A stretch of DNA of 64,000 bases from Stenotrophomonas maltophilia (lineage in GTDB: Bacteria > Pseudomonadota > Gammaproteobacteria > Xanthomonadales > Xanthomonadaceae), in assembly GCA_002363385.1 (NCBI GenBank), contig DEVL01000004.1, positions 425,179 to 489,178 on the forward strand. The letters are read 5' to 3'. The position numbers and the translations under genes were made by a program. Below, piece by piece: positions 38,278 through 47,699 of the stretch. A model generated the notes under the pieces. It was not told where the DNA came from and made no database searches. It saw only the letters and a program-made list of their open reading frames with translations. Each line of letters begins with the position of its first letter. Within the stretch, counting starts at the first letter, position 1.

Positions 38278-39024
38278 TCAGTGGACGTCCTTCCAGTATT
38301 CCTTCTTGAGCAGATAGGCCAGGAAGGTCAGCAGCGCCAGGAACAGGATCACCCAGACACCCAGCTTCTGCCGCTTGAGCGCGGCCGGCTCGCCGGCGTA
38401 CTCCAGGAAATTGGTGATGTCGCGCACCGCCTGATCGTACTGGCCGGGATCGATGTTGCCCGGCTGCTCGATCTTCAGGCCGACCACCGGCGGATCTTCA
38501 CCCGGGTTCTCCGGCTTGCCATGCACCGCGTGCTGCAACCCCTGCATTTCCCACAGGGGGTTGGGCATGGAGGCATTCGGGAACACGGTGTTGTTCCAGC
38601 CCAGCGGCCGCGTGGGATCCAGGTAGAACGACTTGAGGTAGGTGTAGACCCAGTCGCTGCCCCGCACGCGCGAAATCAGGCTCAGATCCGGCGGCATCTT
38701 GCCGAACCACTTCTCGGCCTGCGCCTTGGGCATCGTCACCGGGATCGGCTCGCCGACCGGCGTGCCGGTGAAGTTGAGGTTGTTCATGACCTCTTCTTCG
38801 CTCAGCCCGAGATCGGCGGCCATGCGCGAGTAGCGCAGGTATTTCAGCGCGTGGCAGCCCGAGCAGTAGTTCATGTAGAGCTGTGCGCCACGCTGCAGCG
38901 AAGCACGATCGCTCAGATCATTGCCGGCCTGCAGGGTCTTGGCACCTTCGGCGGCATCGGCCACCGCTACGCCAAACATCAGGGCCGCTGCGCAGGCCAG
39001 CCGGACAATCCAGTGGTCAGTCAT
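38278..39024 (-). CDS. petC: ubiquinol-cytochrome c reductase, cytochrome c1 subunit
   Basis: A 248-residue haem protein of the bc1 complex. A signal peptide (VRLACAAALMFGVAVADAA) precedes the haem-binding motif CSGCH near residue 56. The distal Met ligand is a candidate in NTVFPNASMPNPLWEM. A C-terminal anchor helix (LGVWVILFLALLTFLAYLL) holds it in the inner membrane. Its ATG overlaps the petB stop by 8 bases. Confidence 0.97.
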   Translation of the reverse strand: MTDHWIVRLACAAALMFGVAVADAAEGAKTLQAGNDLSDRASLQRGAQLYMNYCSGCHALKYLRYSRMAADLGLSEEEVMNNLNFTGTPVGEPIPVTMPKAQAEKWFGKMPPDLSLISRVRGSDWVYTYLKSFYLDPTRPLGWNNTVFPNASMPNPLWEMQGLQHAVHGKPENPGEDPPVVGLKIEQPGNIDPGQYDQAVRDITNFLEYAGEPAALKRQKLGVWVILFLALLTFLAYLLKKEYWKDVH

Positions 39025-40276
39025 GCGTGGTCACCCGGTCCGGTACCGGCTTGGTCCTGTCCAGCTTGGTCCATAGCGGCATGGTGATGAAGAAGGCGAA
39101 ATACAGGAAGGTCAGCACGCGCCCGATGTAGGTCTCGTGCGCATCCGTACCCGGGCCGGAGCCGATCACGCCCAGCCAGACGAAGCACACCGCGAACATG
39201 CCCAGCAGGCCGCGCGAGAGAAGCCCACGGTAGCGGTAGGACTTCACCCGCGCGCGGTCCAGCCACGGCACCAGGAACAGGATGGCGATCGCCGAGAACA
39301 TCACGATCACGCCACCGAGCTTGTTGGGCACCACGCGCAACATCGCGTAATACGGGGTGTAGTACCAGACCGGCTTGATGTGCTCGGGCGTCACCAGACG
39401 GTTGGCCTCGGTGAAGTTGTCGTGCTCCAGGAACAACCCGCCGAAGGCCGGGGCGAAGAAGATGATGAAGGCGGCGATGATCAGCAGGAAGCCGGCGCCT
39501 ACCGCATCCTTGAGCGTGTAGTACGGATGGAAGGGAATGCCGTCGGTAGGCGCGGTGGCCGACCACCGGTTGCCCTTCGGGCCCTTTTTGATCTCCACGC
39601 CGTCCGGGTTGTTGGAGCCCACTTCATGCAGCGCGCCCAGGTGCAGCACCACCAGCAGCAACAGCACCAGCGGCAGCGCGATCACATGCAGCGCGAAGAA
39701 GCGGTTGAGGGTGGCGTCGCTGGGCAGGTAATCGCCCATGATCCATTCGGTCAGGCCGGTGCCGATCACCGGGATCGCGCCGAACAGCGAGATGATCACC
39801 TTGGCGCCCCAGAACGACATCTGGCCCCACGGCAGCACGTAGCCCATGAAGGCTTCGGCCATCAGCACCAGGTAGATCAGCATGCCGAGGATCCAGACCA
39901 GCTCGCGCGGCTTCTGATAACTGCCGTAGAGCAGGCCGCGGAACATGTGCAGGTAGACCACGATGAAGAACAGCGAGGCACCGGTGGAGTGCATGTAGCG
40001 GATCAGCCAACCCCACTCCACGTCCCGCATGATGTATTCGATGGAGGCGAACGCTTCGGCCGCGTTCGTCTTGTAGTGCATCGTCAGGAAGATGCCGGTG
40101 ACGATCTGGTTGACCAGGATGAGCAGCGCCAGCGAGCCGAAGTAGTACCAGATGTTGAAGTTCTTCGGCGCGTAATACTCGCTGACGTGCTTGCGGTAGA
40201 CCGGCATCAGCCCGGGCGCGCGTGCATTGACCCAGTCGGCGACGCCGGTGGCGGTGCGGGAAAGGATATTGGCCAT
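39017..40276 (-). CDS. petB: ubiquinol-cytochrome c reductase, cytochrome b subunit
   Basis: A 419-residue polytopic subunit with the two b haems. Haem-ligand His pairs are visible in MHSTGASLFFIVVYLHMFR and FALHVIALPLVLLLLVVLH. The Qo-site PEWY equivalent reads PEHIKPVWYYTPYYAM. The ATG at 40276 has AGGGGG upstream; an in-frame TTG at 40282 overlaps the petA stop. It is the middle gene of petABC. Confidence 0.98.
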   Translation of the reverse strand: MANILSRTATGVADWVNARAPGLMPVYRKHVSEYYAPKNFNIWYYFGSLALLILVNQIVTGIFLTMHYKTNAAEAFASIEYIMRDVEWGWLIRYMHSTGASLFFIVVYLHMFRGLLYGSYQKPRELVWILGMLIYLVLMAEAFMGYVLPWGQMSFWGAKVIISLFGAIPVIGTGLTEWIMGDYLPSDATLNRFFALHVIALPLVLLLLVVLHLGALHEVGSNNPDGVEIKKGPKGNRWSATAPTDGIPFHPYYTLKDAVGAGFLLIIAAFIIFFAPAFGGLFLEHDNFTEANRLVTPEHIKPVWYYTPYYAMLRVVPNKLGGVIVMFSAIAILFLVPWLDRARVKSYRYRGLLSRGLLGMFAVCFVWLGVIGSGPGTDAHETYIGRVLTFLYFAFFITMPLWTKLDRTKPVPDRVTTHD

Positions 40277-40278
40277 GA

Positions 40279-40899
40279 TCAAGCCGCCCCCTGCGGATCA
40301 ACGCCGATGATGATGGTGTTGTCGTCCTGGTAATGGTGCGGCGGCACCAGCAGGTTGATCGGTGCCGGAACATCCTTGAACACGCGACCGGACATATCAA
40401 AGCGCGACTTGTGGCAGGGGCAGAAATAGCCGCCCTTCCACTGCGGGTCGTAGGGCTCGGGGCGGATTTCGGCGACCATTTCCGGTGAACAGCCCAGATG
40501 GGTGCACAGCCCGACCAGCACCGAGACCTCGGCCTTGATCGAACGGAATTCGGGATTCTGCTTGAGCACGTACTCGGGCTGCTGTTCTTTCTCGCCCGAG
40601 CCGGGATCCTTGAGGCGGCCGTCCAGCCCGTGAAGCGCTTCGAGGATGGCCTTGGAGCGCTTGACGATCCAGATCGGCTGTCCACGCCACTCCATGACCA
40701 GTCGCTGGCCTTCCTGGAGCGCACTGATGTCGGCAATCACCGGGGCACCGGCCAGTTTGGCGCGGGCGCTGGGATTCCAGGACTTGATGAACGGTACCGC
40801 TGCAAATCCGACGCCGACCGCTCCGACCACCGCAGTGGTTGCTGAGAGAAACCGTCGACGTCCAGTATTGACTGGATCGTTTACCCCATCGTTGGCCAT
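40279..40899 (-). CDS. petA: ubiquinol-cytochrome c reductase, Rieske iron-sulfur subunit
   Basis: A 206-residue protein with a Tat-type twin-arginine N-terminal anchor (GRRRFLSATTAVVGAVGVGF). The Rieske [2Fe-2S] motifs are CTHLGC and CPCHKS. The start at 40899 (MANDGVND) gives the family length; 35 additional residues to 41004 look non-coding. It is first in the petABC operon. Confidence 0.97.
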   Translation of the reverse strand: MANDGVNDPVNTGRRRFLSATTAVVGAVGVGFAAVPFIKSWNPSARAKLAGAPVIADISALQEGQRLVMEWRGQPIWIVKRSKAILEALHGLDGRLKDPGSGEKEQQPEYVLKQNPEFRSIKAEVSVLVGLCTHLGCSPEMVAEIRPEPYDPQWKGGYFCPCHKSRFDMSGRVFKDVPAPINLLVPPHHYQDDNTIIIGVDPQGAA

Positions 40900-41070
40900 C
40901 CGGCACTCCGATATTGATTTAGGTAGCTTGAGGCTGCCAGCAGACCGGTGGGGGCCAGTCCACATTGAATCAGCCGCGAGTGTAGCTGAACCGAAGTCGG
41001 CCACACAACGCGGTACTACGGAACGACATTACCCCGACAGTACGGCATCAGGTACTCCCGGCGCCATCGG

Positions 41071-42033
41071 TTATTGCTGGGTGGCGACCGCACTCCGATA
41101 GCGGTCGGCCAACACGGCCACCCGCTTCACGTAATACTGGGTCTCGCTGTAAGGGGGCACGCCGCCATGGCGGGCTACCGCGCCCTCGCCCGCGTTGTAG
41201 CCTGCGGCGGCGAGGGTCAGATCGCCATTGAAACGCTTGAGCAGCCAGGACAGGTATTGCACGCCGCCGCGGATGTTCTGCGAGGCATCATAGGAATCGC
41301 TGACCCCGAAGCGGCGCGCGGTGGGCGGCATCAGCTGCATCAGGCCCTGCGCCCCGGCCCGGCTCAGCGCCAGCGGGTTGTAGGCGGACTCGGCGTGGAT
41401 GATCGCGCGCACGACGGCTTCTTCCACCCCGAACTCCCGGGCGGCCGCAGCGATCTCGCTCTGGTAGGCCGTGGTGTTGAGGCGGACCGAGCCGAAGTTG
41501 ACCGAGGGGTTCGCGCCACAGGCGTAGCAGCGCTCGATGAAGGTGTAATGGATGGTGCGGACCTGCCCGAGGCTGGCCATCTGGGCCGGCCGTGCGCTGG
41601 TGTAATGGCGCACGCCGTCCTTCATGTACGAATAGAGCTGCCCGCTGCGGACCTGCCCTGCCTTTCCCGCTGCGGGGGCCCGGGTGGGCGGCGCGGTCAA
41701 CACGGTGGCCGGGGCCGGAACCGGGGCGGGGGTGATCGCGGTGGCGGCCGTGGCGGTATCGGCCCGGGCCGGCACGGCGGTGACCCCTGCTGCAGGTGTA
41801 GCGCTGGCGATCTGGGCGGCCGGAGTCGGCGCGGGCGGCGGCAAGGCCCGGCGAGGCGCGCTGCGGTCGGGCCGGTAGCTGCTGATCACGCTGCAGCTGG
41901 CCCCGCCCACGCGCTTGCTCACATAGCTGGGAATGCCGTCGGGGCCGACACACTTGTACAGCGTGCCCGCACTGGCCGGCATAGCGGTCAGCGCAGCCAA
42001 GGCCAGCGCAGCGATCCCCAACATCCCCTTCAT
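41071..42033 (-). CDS. lytic transglycosylase with N-terminal DUF4124-like segment
   Basis: A 320-residue exported protein. The signal peptide ends MPASA. A DUF4124-like segment (GTLYKCVGPDGIPSYVSKR) is followed by an Ala/Pro-rich linker. The SLT domain lies at about 200-310: IIHAESAYNPLALSRAGAQG, with the catalytic Glu in HAES, then LMQLMPPTARRFGV and AAAGYNAGEGAV. It cleaves peptidoglycan to 1,6-anhydro ends. It is transcribed away from the divergent miaB. Confidence 0.93.
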   Translation of the reverse strand: MKGMLGIAALALAALTAMPASAGTLYKCVGPDGIPSYVSKRVGGASCSVISSYRPDRSAPRRALPPPAPTPAAQIASATPAAGVTAVPARADTATAATAITPAPVPAPATVLTAPPTRAPAAGKAGQVRSGQLYSYMKDGVRHYTSARPAQMASLGQVRTIHYTFIERCYACGANPSVNFGSVRLNTTAYQSEIAAAAREFGVEEAVVRAIIHAESAYNPLALSRAGAQGLMQLMPPTARRFGVSDSYDASQNIRGGVQYLSWLLKRFNGDLTLAAAGYNAGEGAVARHGGVPPYSETQYYVKRVAVLADRYRSAVATQQ

Positions 42034-42152
42034 GAGCGGGAGTGTCCCCAATTCGCCGGAGATTGCCAAGGGGGGCGCCCGACCCGGCTACAATGGCCTG
42101 CTCACCGCAGCCATCCGGCTGCCTGCCCGCCCACCCGACTGGAATAAGCGCC

Positions 42153-43616
42153 ATGACCGGGACGCCAGCTTCGACCGCGCCGACTTCGGCCGGTTCTGCC
42201 CTGCCTGCCTCCGCCCCGCCCAGCTCCACCCCGCGTCCCGACCTGCTCCCCCTGCCCGGCGCCAGGCCGCAGGTGACCGGACCGGTGCGCGGCAAGCTGT
42301 ACATCAAGACCCACGGTTGCCAGATGAACGAGTACGACTCGACCAAGATGGCCGACGTGCTCGCCGCCTCGGAAGGGCTTGAGCTTACCGACGACCCGGC
42401 CGAGGCCGATGTGTTGTTGATGAACACCTGCTCGATCCGCGAGAAGGCCCAGGAGAAGGTGTTCAGCCAGCTCGGCTACTGGAAGGCGCTGAAGAACAAC
42501 GGCCGCGGCGTGATCATCGGCGTCGGCGGCTGCGTGGCCTCGCAGGAAGGCGAGGCGATCATCAAGCGCGCGCCGCATGTGGACCTTGTGTTCGGCCCAC
42601 AGACCCTGCACCGCCTGCCCGAACTGATCCGCCAGCGCCGTGAATCAGGCAAGTCACAGGTGGACATCAGCTTCCCGGAAATCGAGAAGTTCGACGCCCT
42701 GCCCGAGCCGCGTGCCGAGGGTGCCTCCGCGTTCGTCTCCATCATGGAAGGCTGCTCGAAGTACTGCTCGTTCTGCGTGGTGCCCTACACCCGCGGCACC
42801 GAAGTCAGCCGCCCGTTCGAGGACGTGGTGGTGGAGGTGGCGCAGCTGGCCGCCCAGGGCGTGCTGGAGATCAACCTGCTCGGCCAGAACGTCAACGCCT
42901 ACCGCGGCCCGTATGGCGACGGCGAGTTTGCCGACCTGGGCCTGCTGATCCGCACCATCGCCGAGATCGACGGCGTCGGCCGGATCCGCTTCACCACCTC
43001 GCACCCGCTGGAGTTCAGCGATTCGCTGATCGATGCCTACCGCGATGTGCCGCAGCTGGCCAACTTCCTGCACCTGCCCGTGCAGGCGGGCAGCGACCGC
43101 GTGCTCTCGGCGATGAAGCGTGGCTACACCGCGCTGGAATTCAAATCCAAGATCCGCAAGCTGCGCGCAGTGCGCCCGGACATCTCGATCAGCTCGGATT
43201 TCATCGTCGGTTTCCCCGGCGAGACCGACGCCGAGTTCGAGAAGACCATGAAACTGATCGAGGACGTGGGCTTCGACCAGAGCTTCTCCTTCATCTACTC
43301 GCGCCGCCCGGGCACGCCCGCCGCCGATCTGGAAGACACCACCACTGATGCGGAAAAGCACGCGCGCCTGTCGCGCCTGCAGGCCCGGATCAACGAGCAG
43401 GCCGCGGCCATCTCGGAAAAGATGGTCGGCACCGTGCAGACCGTGCTGGTGGAGGGCCCGTCCAAGCGCAACCCGAACGAGCTGACCGGCAAGAGCGAGA
43501 ACATGCGCTCGGTGAACTTCCCGGGGCACCCGCGCCTGGTCGGCCAGTTCGTGGATGTGGTGATCACCGAGGCGTACAGCAACTCGCTGCGCGCGCGGAT
43601 GGTGACGGCGGAATGA
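42153..43616 (+). CDS. miaB: tRNA-2-methylthio-N6-dimethylallyladenosine synthase
   Basis: A 487-residue radical-SAM methylthiotransferase modifying A37 of tRNAs reading UNN codons. The N-terminal MTTase domain has [11 protein letters not shown] and NTCSIREKA cysteines. The radical-SAM cluster motif is [15 protein letters not shown], and a C-terminal TRAM domain ends the protein. The start at 42153 is preceded by GGAATAAG. An unusually Pro/Ser/Thr-rich N-terminal extension of about 45 residues precedes the conserved part. Confidence 0.97.
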   Translation: MTGTPASTAPTSAGSALPASAPPSSTPRPDLLPLPGARPQVTGPVRGKLYIKTHGCQMNEYDSTKMADVLAASEGLELTDDPAEADVLLMNTCSIREKAQEKVFSQLGYWKALKNNGRGVIIGVGGCVASQEGEAIIKRAPHVDLVFGPQTLHRLPELIRQRRESGKSQVDISFPEIEKFDALPEPRAEGASAFVSIMEGCSKYCSFCVVPYTRGTEVSRPFEDVVVEVAQLAAQGVLEINLLGQNVNAYRGPYGDGEFADLGLLIRTIAEIDGVGRIRFTTSHPLEFSDSLIDAYRDVPQLANFLHLPVQAGSDRVLSAMKRGYTALEFKSKIRKLRAVRPDISISSDFIVGFPGETDAEFEKTMKLIEDVGFDQSFSFIYSRRPGTPAADLEDTTTDAEKHARLSRLQARINEQAAAISEKMVGTVQTVLVEGPSKRNPNELTGKSENMRSVNFPGHPRLVGQFVDVVITEAYSNSLRARMVTAE

Positions 43617-43620
43617 GCGG

Positions 43621-43660
43621 GATGACCGGACCACGGCCCGGTCATCGTTGACGCTTTTTT
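43621..43660 (+). terminator. terminator after miaB
   Basis: Stem GATGACCGG/CCGGTCATC followed by GTTGACGCTTTTTT, starting four bases after the miaB stop. Confidence 0.8.
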
Positions 43661-43703
43661 GACCACGCAATCGAATCCTTTGCCGCAGTAAGGCTGGCGT
43701 CAC

Positions 43704-43749
43704 CTATCCACAGGTTGCTGCACCGGCATTGCACAGCCCCTGTGGAAAA
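43704..43749. promoter_or_regulatory. pair of DnaA-box-like 9-mers upstream of phoH
   Basis: CTATCCACA (43704-43712) and TGTGGAAAA (43741-43749, the complement of TTTTCCACA) are inverted variants of TTATNCACA. They lie 28 bp apart in the 237-bp miaB-phoH gap. They may be chance matches or a DnaA-responsive control site. Confidence 0.3.
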
Positions 43750-43853
43750 CCGCTTTCCGCCCGTGCTGTAGCGGCCGCCCCACACCCGCGCTACCCTGTT
43801 CTCCCTTTCCCTGCTTGCGGCCCGGTCGGCTGGACCGGCGGCCGCCGGACGCA

Positions 43854-44840
43854 ATGACCGCACTCGCACAACGCGACTTCACCCTCACCCCGGAAGACAA
43901 CGAGCGCCTGGCCAACATGGCCGGTCCGTTCGACGAGCATCTCCGCCAGGTGGAACTCAAACTCGGCGTGGAAATCGCCAACCGTGGGCATGTGTTCCGC
44001 GTGACCGGCCCCAAGGCCGTGGTCGCCGATGCGCAGGCCCTGATCGAAGCGCTGTATGCCGAAGCCGGCGATGTGGTGTTCGACAGCCATGCCATCCACC
44101 TGCGGCTGAACCAGGCCAACGTGGAGCATGTGGTCGAGCGCGCCTACGAGGCGCAGGAAGTGGCGATCAAGGTCAAGCGCGGCACCGTGCGCGGCCGTGG
44201 GGCCAACCAGGCCCGCTACCTGCACCAGATCACCACCCACGACATCAACTTCGGCATCGGCCCGGCCGGCACCGGCAAGACCTTCCTGGCCGTGGCCAGC
44301 GCGGTGGAAGCACTCAATGAGGCGCGCGTGCAGCGCCTGATCCTGGTGCGCCCGGCGGTGGAAGCCGGTGAGAAGCTGGGCTTCCTGCCCGGCGATCTGA
44401 GCCAGAAGGTGGACCCGTACCTGCGCCCGCTGTACGACGCGCTGTATGAAATGCTCGGCGTGGAAAAGGTGCTCAAGCTGCTGGAGAAGAACGTCATCGA
44501 GATCGCGCCGCTGGCCTATATGCGCGGGCGCACGCTCAACGATGCCTACGTGATTCTCGACGAAGCGCAGAACACCACGGTCGAGCAGATGAAGATGTTC
44601 CTGACCCGCCTGGGCTTCGGTTCCACGGCCGTGGTCACCGGCGACCTCACCCAGACCGATCTGCCCAAGCATGTGAAGTCCGGCCTGCGCGATGCGATCG
44701 ATGTGCTGCGCGATGTCGAGGGCGTGAGCTTCACCTTCTTCGAAGCACGCGACGTGGTCCGCCATCCGCTGGTGGCCCGCATCGTCAGTGCCTACGACCG
44801 CCGCGATCTGCAGCAGGTTCAACCCGGAGCGACCCCATGA
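43854..44840 (+). CDS. phoH: PhoH-like ATPase (YbeZ)
   Basis: A 328-residue P-loop protein of the PhoH/YbeZ class, proposed to act with YbeY in rRNA processing. The N-terminal KH-like region precedes Walker [15 protein letters not shown] near residue 140; Walker B is [11 protein letters not shown]. The start at 43854 (MTALAQRDF) gives the usual length. Its stop overlaps the ybeY start by 4 bases, preserving the ybeZ-ybeY-corC order of proteobacteria. Confidence 0.96.
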   Translation: MTALAQRDFTLTPEDNERLANMAGPFDEHLRQVELKLGVEIANRGHVFRVTGPKAVVADAQALIEALYAEAGDVVFDSHAIHLRLNQANVEHVVERAYEAQEVAIKVKRGTVRGRGANQARYLHQITTHDINFGIGPAGTGKTFLAVASAVEALNEARVQRLILVRPAVEAGEKLGFLPGDLSQKVDPYLRPLYDALYEMLGVEKVLKLLEKNVIEIAPLAYMRGRTLNDAYVILDEAQNTTVEQMKMFLTRLGFGSTAVVTGDLTQTDLPKHVKSGLRDAIDVLRDVEGVSFTFFEARDVVRHPLVARIVSAYDRRDLQQVQPGATP

Positions 44841-45322
44841 CCCGTGGTCCCGTGCGACTGGACGTCGCGATCAACTATGCCCTGCCCCGCGCCGGGCTGC
44901 CCTCGGCGGTGAGCTTCCGCAAGTGGGTGGCCGCCGCCCTGAAGGGCCGCATCCGCGAGGCCGACCTGGCGATCCGGCTGGTCGATGCCAAGGAAGGCCA
45001 GTCGTTGAACCGGCATTACCGCGGCAAGGATTACGCGACCAACGTGCTCAGCTTCCCGGCCGAACTGCCGGAGGGCCTGCCCAAGGGCGTGAAGTTCCCG
45101 CTGCTGGGGGATCTGGTGATCTGCGCCCCGGTGGTCGCCCGCGAGGCCGACGAGCAGGGCAAGGCGCTCAACGCCCACTACGCGCACCTCACCGTGCACG
45201 GGGTGCTGCACCTGCTCGGCTGGGACCATGAGGACGAGAAGGAAGCCGATGCCATGGAACAGCTCGAGCGTGACATCCTGGCCGAACTCGGCATTGCCGA
45301 TCCGTACGCCGGCGAGCGCTGA
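44837..45322 (+). CDS. ybeY: endoribonuclease YbeY
   Basis: A 161-residue metal-dependent RNase for 16S rRNA maturation and ribosome quality control. The zinc motif H-x3-H-x5-H is intact in [15 protein letters not shown], and [17 protein letters not shown] is the conserved upstream stretch. Translationally coupled to phoH. Confidence 0.97.
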   Translation: MTRGPVRLDVAINYALPRAGLPSAVSFRKWVAAALKGRIREADLAIRLVDAKEGQSLNRHYRGKDYATNVLSFPAELPEGLPKGVKFPLLGDLVICAPVVAREADEQGKALNAHYAHLTVHGVLHLLGWDHEDEKEADAMEQLERDILAELGIADPYAGER

Positions 45323-45376
45323 GCGGCCCCTCGCAATGTGTGTTGATCCCTCTGCCATACAAGGACGTATGCCGCC

Positions 45377-46063
45377 ATGCCAATTCCTGATCGTCGTTCC
45401 GCACTGGGTCCGGTACTGCTTGCACTGTCAGTGGCGTGCCTGCTGTACACCCTTAGCGGTGCGCCGGGCCTTCCCGCATTGGCCCCGGCCGGCCGCGATC
45501 CCGCCGCGCTGCGATGGGGCATGCTGGCGCTGTCGGTGGTGATTGCACGCCTGTCGCTGGCCCCGGCGCGTAGTTGGTGGACAGCGCGCCAGCAACGCGC
45601 ACCGTTGTCCGTGGCCTGGACCCGGCGTTTGGCGATCCTGTCGGCGGTGGTGCTCATCGGCGGTACCCTCATCTGCCTGGTCTCGGGCCTGGTGCTGCCC
45701 CGCCTGCTGGCGGGCCCGGGCGGTCCTGCGCTGAGCGAGACCAGCGTGAGCGTGATCGGATGGTCGGGGCTGGCGGCCGCACTGGCCGCGCCACTGGGCT
45801 GGCGGACGCTGTATCGCAGCCTCCGTCGCGATGGCGTCGCACCGGGTCAGTCACCGACCTTCCACGCCCGGCCGGTACAGGTCGCCCTGCTGTTCGTCCT
45901 TGCCGCTGCGTTCGCTTTTGTCTTCGGGCGCACATTGCTGGCGGCGACCATCAGCGGCCCGGGGGCGATCCATCTGGGCACCGCCGCGCTGGTGCTGTGC
46001 GCGGCGGGGATCGCCGTGGTCACCTTCCTCCCCACGCTGCGCTGGCTGCTGCGCCGCCGGTGA
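45377..46063 (+). CDS. six-helix membrane protein of unknown function
   Basis: A 228-residue protein with about six hydrophobic segments (near 8-28, 45-62, 85-112, 126-143, 167-187 and 196-220) and Arg-rich loops, ending RWLLRRR. It is inserted between ybeY and corC, which are usually adjacent. No family is recognised and no catalytic motif is visible. Confidence 0.65.
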   Translation: MPIPDRRSALGPVLLALSVACLLYTLSGAPGLPALAPAGRDPAALRWGMLALSVVIARLSLAPARSWWTARQQRAPLSVAWTRRLAILSAVVLIGGTLICLVSGLVLPRLLAGPGGPALSETSVSVIGWSGLAAALAAPLGWRTLYRSLRRDGVAPGQSPTFHARPVQVALLFVLAAAFAFVFGRTLLAATISGPGAIHLGTAALVLCAAGIAVVTFLPTLRWLLRRR

Positions 46064-46144
46064 GGCCGTGCCACGCGGGGCCTCCCCCGCTATGATCGTC
46101 GCCGCATCCGTGCGCTGCACGCCTCCGTTGATGGATCTGCTTCG

Positions 46145-46744
46145 ATGACCCCGTTGCGACTTGCCTGCCTTGGCCTGCTGGGCCTGCTGCCCGCCCCTGC
46201 GTTTGCCGACGCCCCTGCACGGCCCTTGGATCTGACCGCCCTGATCGAATGCCGCCAGAGCGTTGGCGATTACGATGCGGTCGCCCCGGTGGTGGCCGAC
46301 CCGCTCAAGGCGGTCGCCAACGGCCTGCAGCCGCTGCCGCAGACCAACCAATTCATGACCGAATTCCGCCTGGCCGCCCCTATCACGGTGTTCGGCGAGC
46401 GCGCCGAGTACATCGCGGTGGCCGGGGCCAGCATCATGGCGATCCTGGATCTGGCCGACCCGCGCCCGCTGGCCAAGCGCCTGGCGCTGGAGGACGGCGT
46501 GGATACCCCCGAAAAGTTCATGGCCGGGCGCGAGCTGGTCAGCCGCGATGTCAACGACCCGCGCACCGGCGAGGCCCTGATCGAATCGGTGATCCTGAGC
46601 GTGTCCACGGTCAAGACCCACCCCGGCAAGACCCTGGCCGGCTGTACCTACAGCCTGGACCTGCCACCGGAGGAAGACCCCGCACCGCCGGGCGCCGCTC
46701 CGGCCCCCGTGCCGGGCGTGAATCCATCCTCGGCTGGGCGCTGA
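46145..46744 (+). CDS. exported protein of unknown function
   Basis: A 199-residue protein with a signal peptide ending PAFA-DAP. The mature part is mixed alpha/beta with two Cys (IECRQS and LAGCTYSL) that could pair in the periplasm. The last 30 residues are Pro/Ala-rich. It lies between the membrane protein and corC on the same strand; the family is not recognised. Confidence 0.65.
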   Translation: MTPLRLACLGLLGLLPAPAFADAPARPLDLTALIECRQSVGDYDAVAPVVADPLKAVANGLQPLPQTNQFMTEFRLAAPITVFGERAEYIAVAGASIMAILDLADPRPLAKRLALEDGVDTPEKFMAGRELVSRDVNDPRTGEALIESVILSVSTVKTHPGKTLAGCTYSLDLPPEEDPAPPGAAPAPVPGVNPSSAGR

Positions 46745-46768
46745 CAGGCGTCCGCATCCTGATAGACT
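46741..46768 (+). promoter_or_regulatory. possible promoter for corC
   Basis: CTGACA (46741-46746), a 16-base spacer and TAGACT (46763-46768) resemble a sigma70 promoter. A start near 46775 would put the following hairpin at the very 5' end of the mRNA. Confidence 0.35.
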
Positions 46769-46781
46769 AAATCCAACGCCC

Positions 46782-46803
46782 GGCACGCCGGGTGCCTTTT
46801 TTT
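46782..46803 (+). terminator. terminator-like hairpin immediately upstream of corC
   Basis: GGCAC, a five-base loop, GTGCC and seven T end seven bases before the corC ATG. It may end the upstream transcript or attenuate corC. Confidence 0.6.
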
Positions 46804-46809
46804 CCAGAG

Positions 46810-47691
46810 ATGTCTGAAGACGACAGTAGTAGCTCCCCCCAGGAGCACAATGAAAAGAAGCGCAGCTGGCTCGAACGCCTGACCTCTGCCTTCTCCGGCG
46901 AACCCCACACCCGCGACGAGCTGGTGGCGGTACTGCACACCGCGCACGAAGACGGCCTCATTGCCGCTGACACGCTGCGCATGATGGAAGGCGCCATTTC
47001 GGTGGCCGAGCTCACCGTCGGCGACGTGATGATCTCGCGCTCGCAGATGGTCTCCCTGCCGGTCGAAGCCCCCTTCCTTGACCTGATGAAGCAGGTGGTC
47101 GAATCCGGCCATTCGCGCTTCCCGGTGCATGGCGACAACAAGGACGACATCCTCGGCATCCTGCTGGCAAAGGACCTGCTGCGCGGCGTGGTCGCCGACA
47201 ACGGGCCGGCCAACATCCGTGAGCTGCTGCGCCCTGCGGTACTGATCCCCGAGGCCAAGAAGCTCAACGTTCTGCTGAAGGAGTTCCGGCTCTCGCGCAA
47301 CCACATGGCCATCGTGGTCGATGAGTACGGCGGTGTCGCCGGGCTGGTCACCATCGAAGACGTGCTGGAGCAGATCGTCGGCGAGATCGACGACGAGCAC
47401 GACGAGGCCGAGGACCACACCTCGCAGATCGCGATCCAGGCCGACGGCCAGTACGTGGTCGATGCGTTGACCGCGATCGAGGATTTCAACGAGCGCTTCG
47501 GCGCGACGTTCCCGGACGATGATTACGACACCATCGGTGGCCTGGTCACCGAAGCGATCGGGCACCTGCCGGAAACCGGCGACGAACTCACCCTGGACCG
47601 CTTCGTGTTTCGCGTGGCGCGTGCCGATGCCCGCCGTGTGCAGGCGTTCCATGTGACCGTGCTGCCGCCCGACACCCACAACGAGGATTGA
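46810..47691 (+). CDS. corC: CorC/HlyC-family protein with CBS domains
   Basis: A 293-residue cytosolic protein. The acidic N-terminus precedes two CBS domains at about 65-190 (VGDVMISRSQMVSLP; VDEYGGVAGLVTIEDVLEQI). A C-terminal CorC_HlyC domain is at 205-290 (YDTIGGLVTEAIGHLP). The family is linked to magnesium/cobalt efflux with CorA. The ATG at 46810 is chosen; an in-frame GTG at 46792 would place the T-run of the hairpin inside the coding sequence. corA lies 1.3 kb downstream. Confidence 0.93.
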   Translation: MSEDDSSSSPQEHNEKKRSWLERLTSAFSGEPHTRDELVAVLHTAHEDGLIAADTLRMMEGAISVAELTVGDVMISRSQMVSLPVEAPFLDLMKQVVESGHSRFPVHGDNKDDILGILLAKDLLRGVVADNGPANIRELLRPAVLIPEAKKLNVLLKEFRLSRNHMAIVVDEYGGVAGLVTIEDVLEQIVGEIDDEHDEAEDHTSQIAIQADGQYVVDALTAIEDFNERFGATFPDDDYDTIGGLVTEAIGHLPETGDELTLDRFVFRVARADARRVQAFHVTVLPPDTHNED

Positions 47692-47699
47692 CCCACGCC

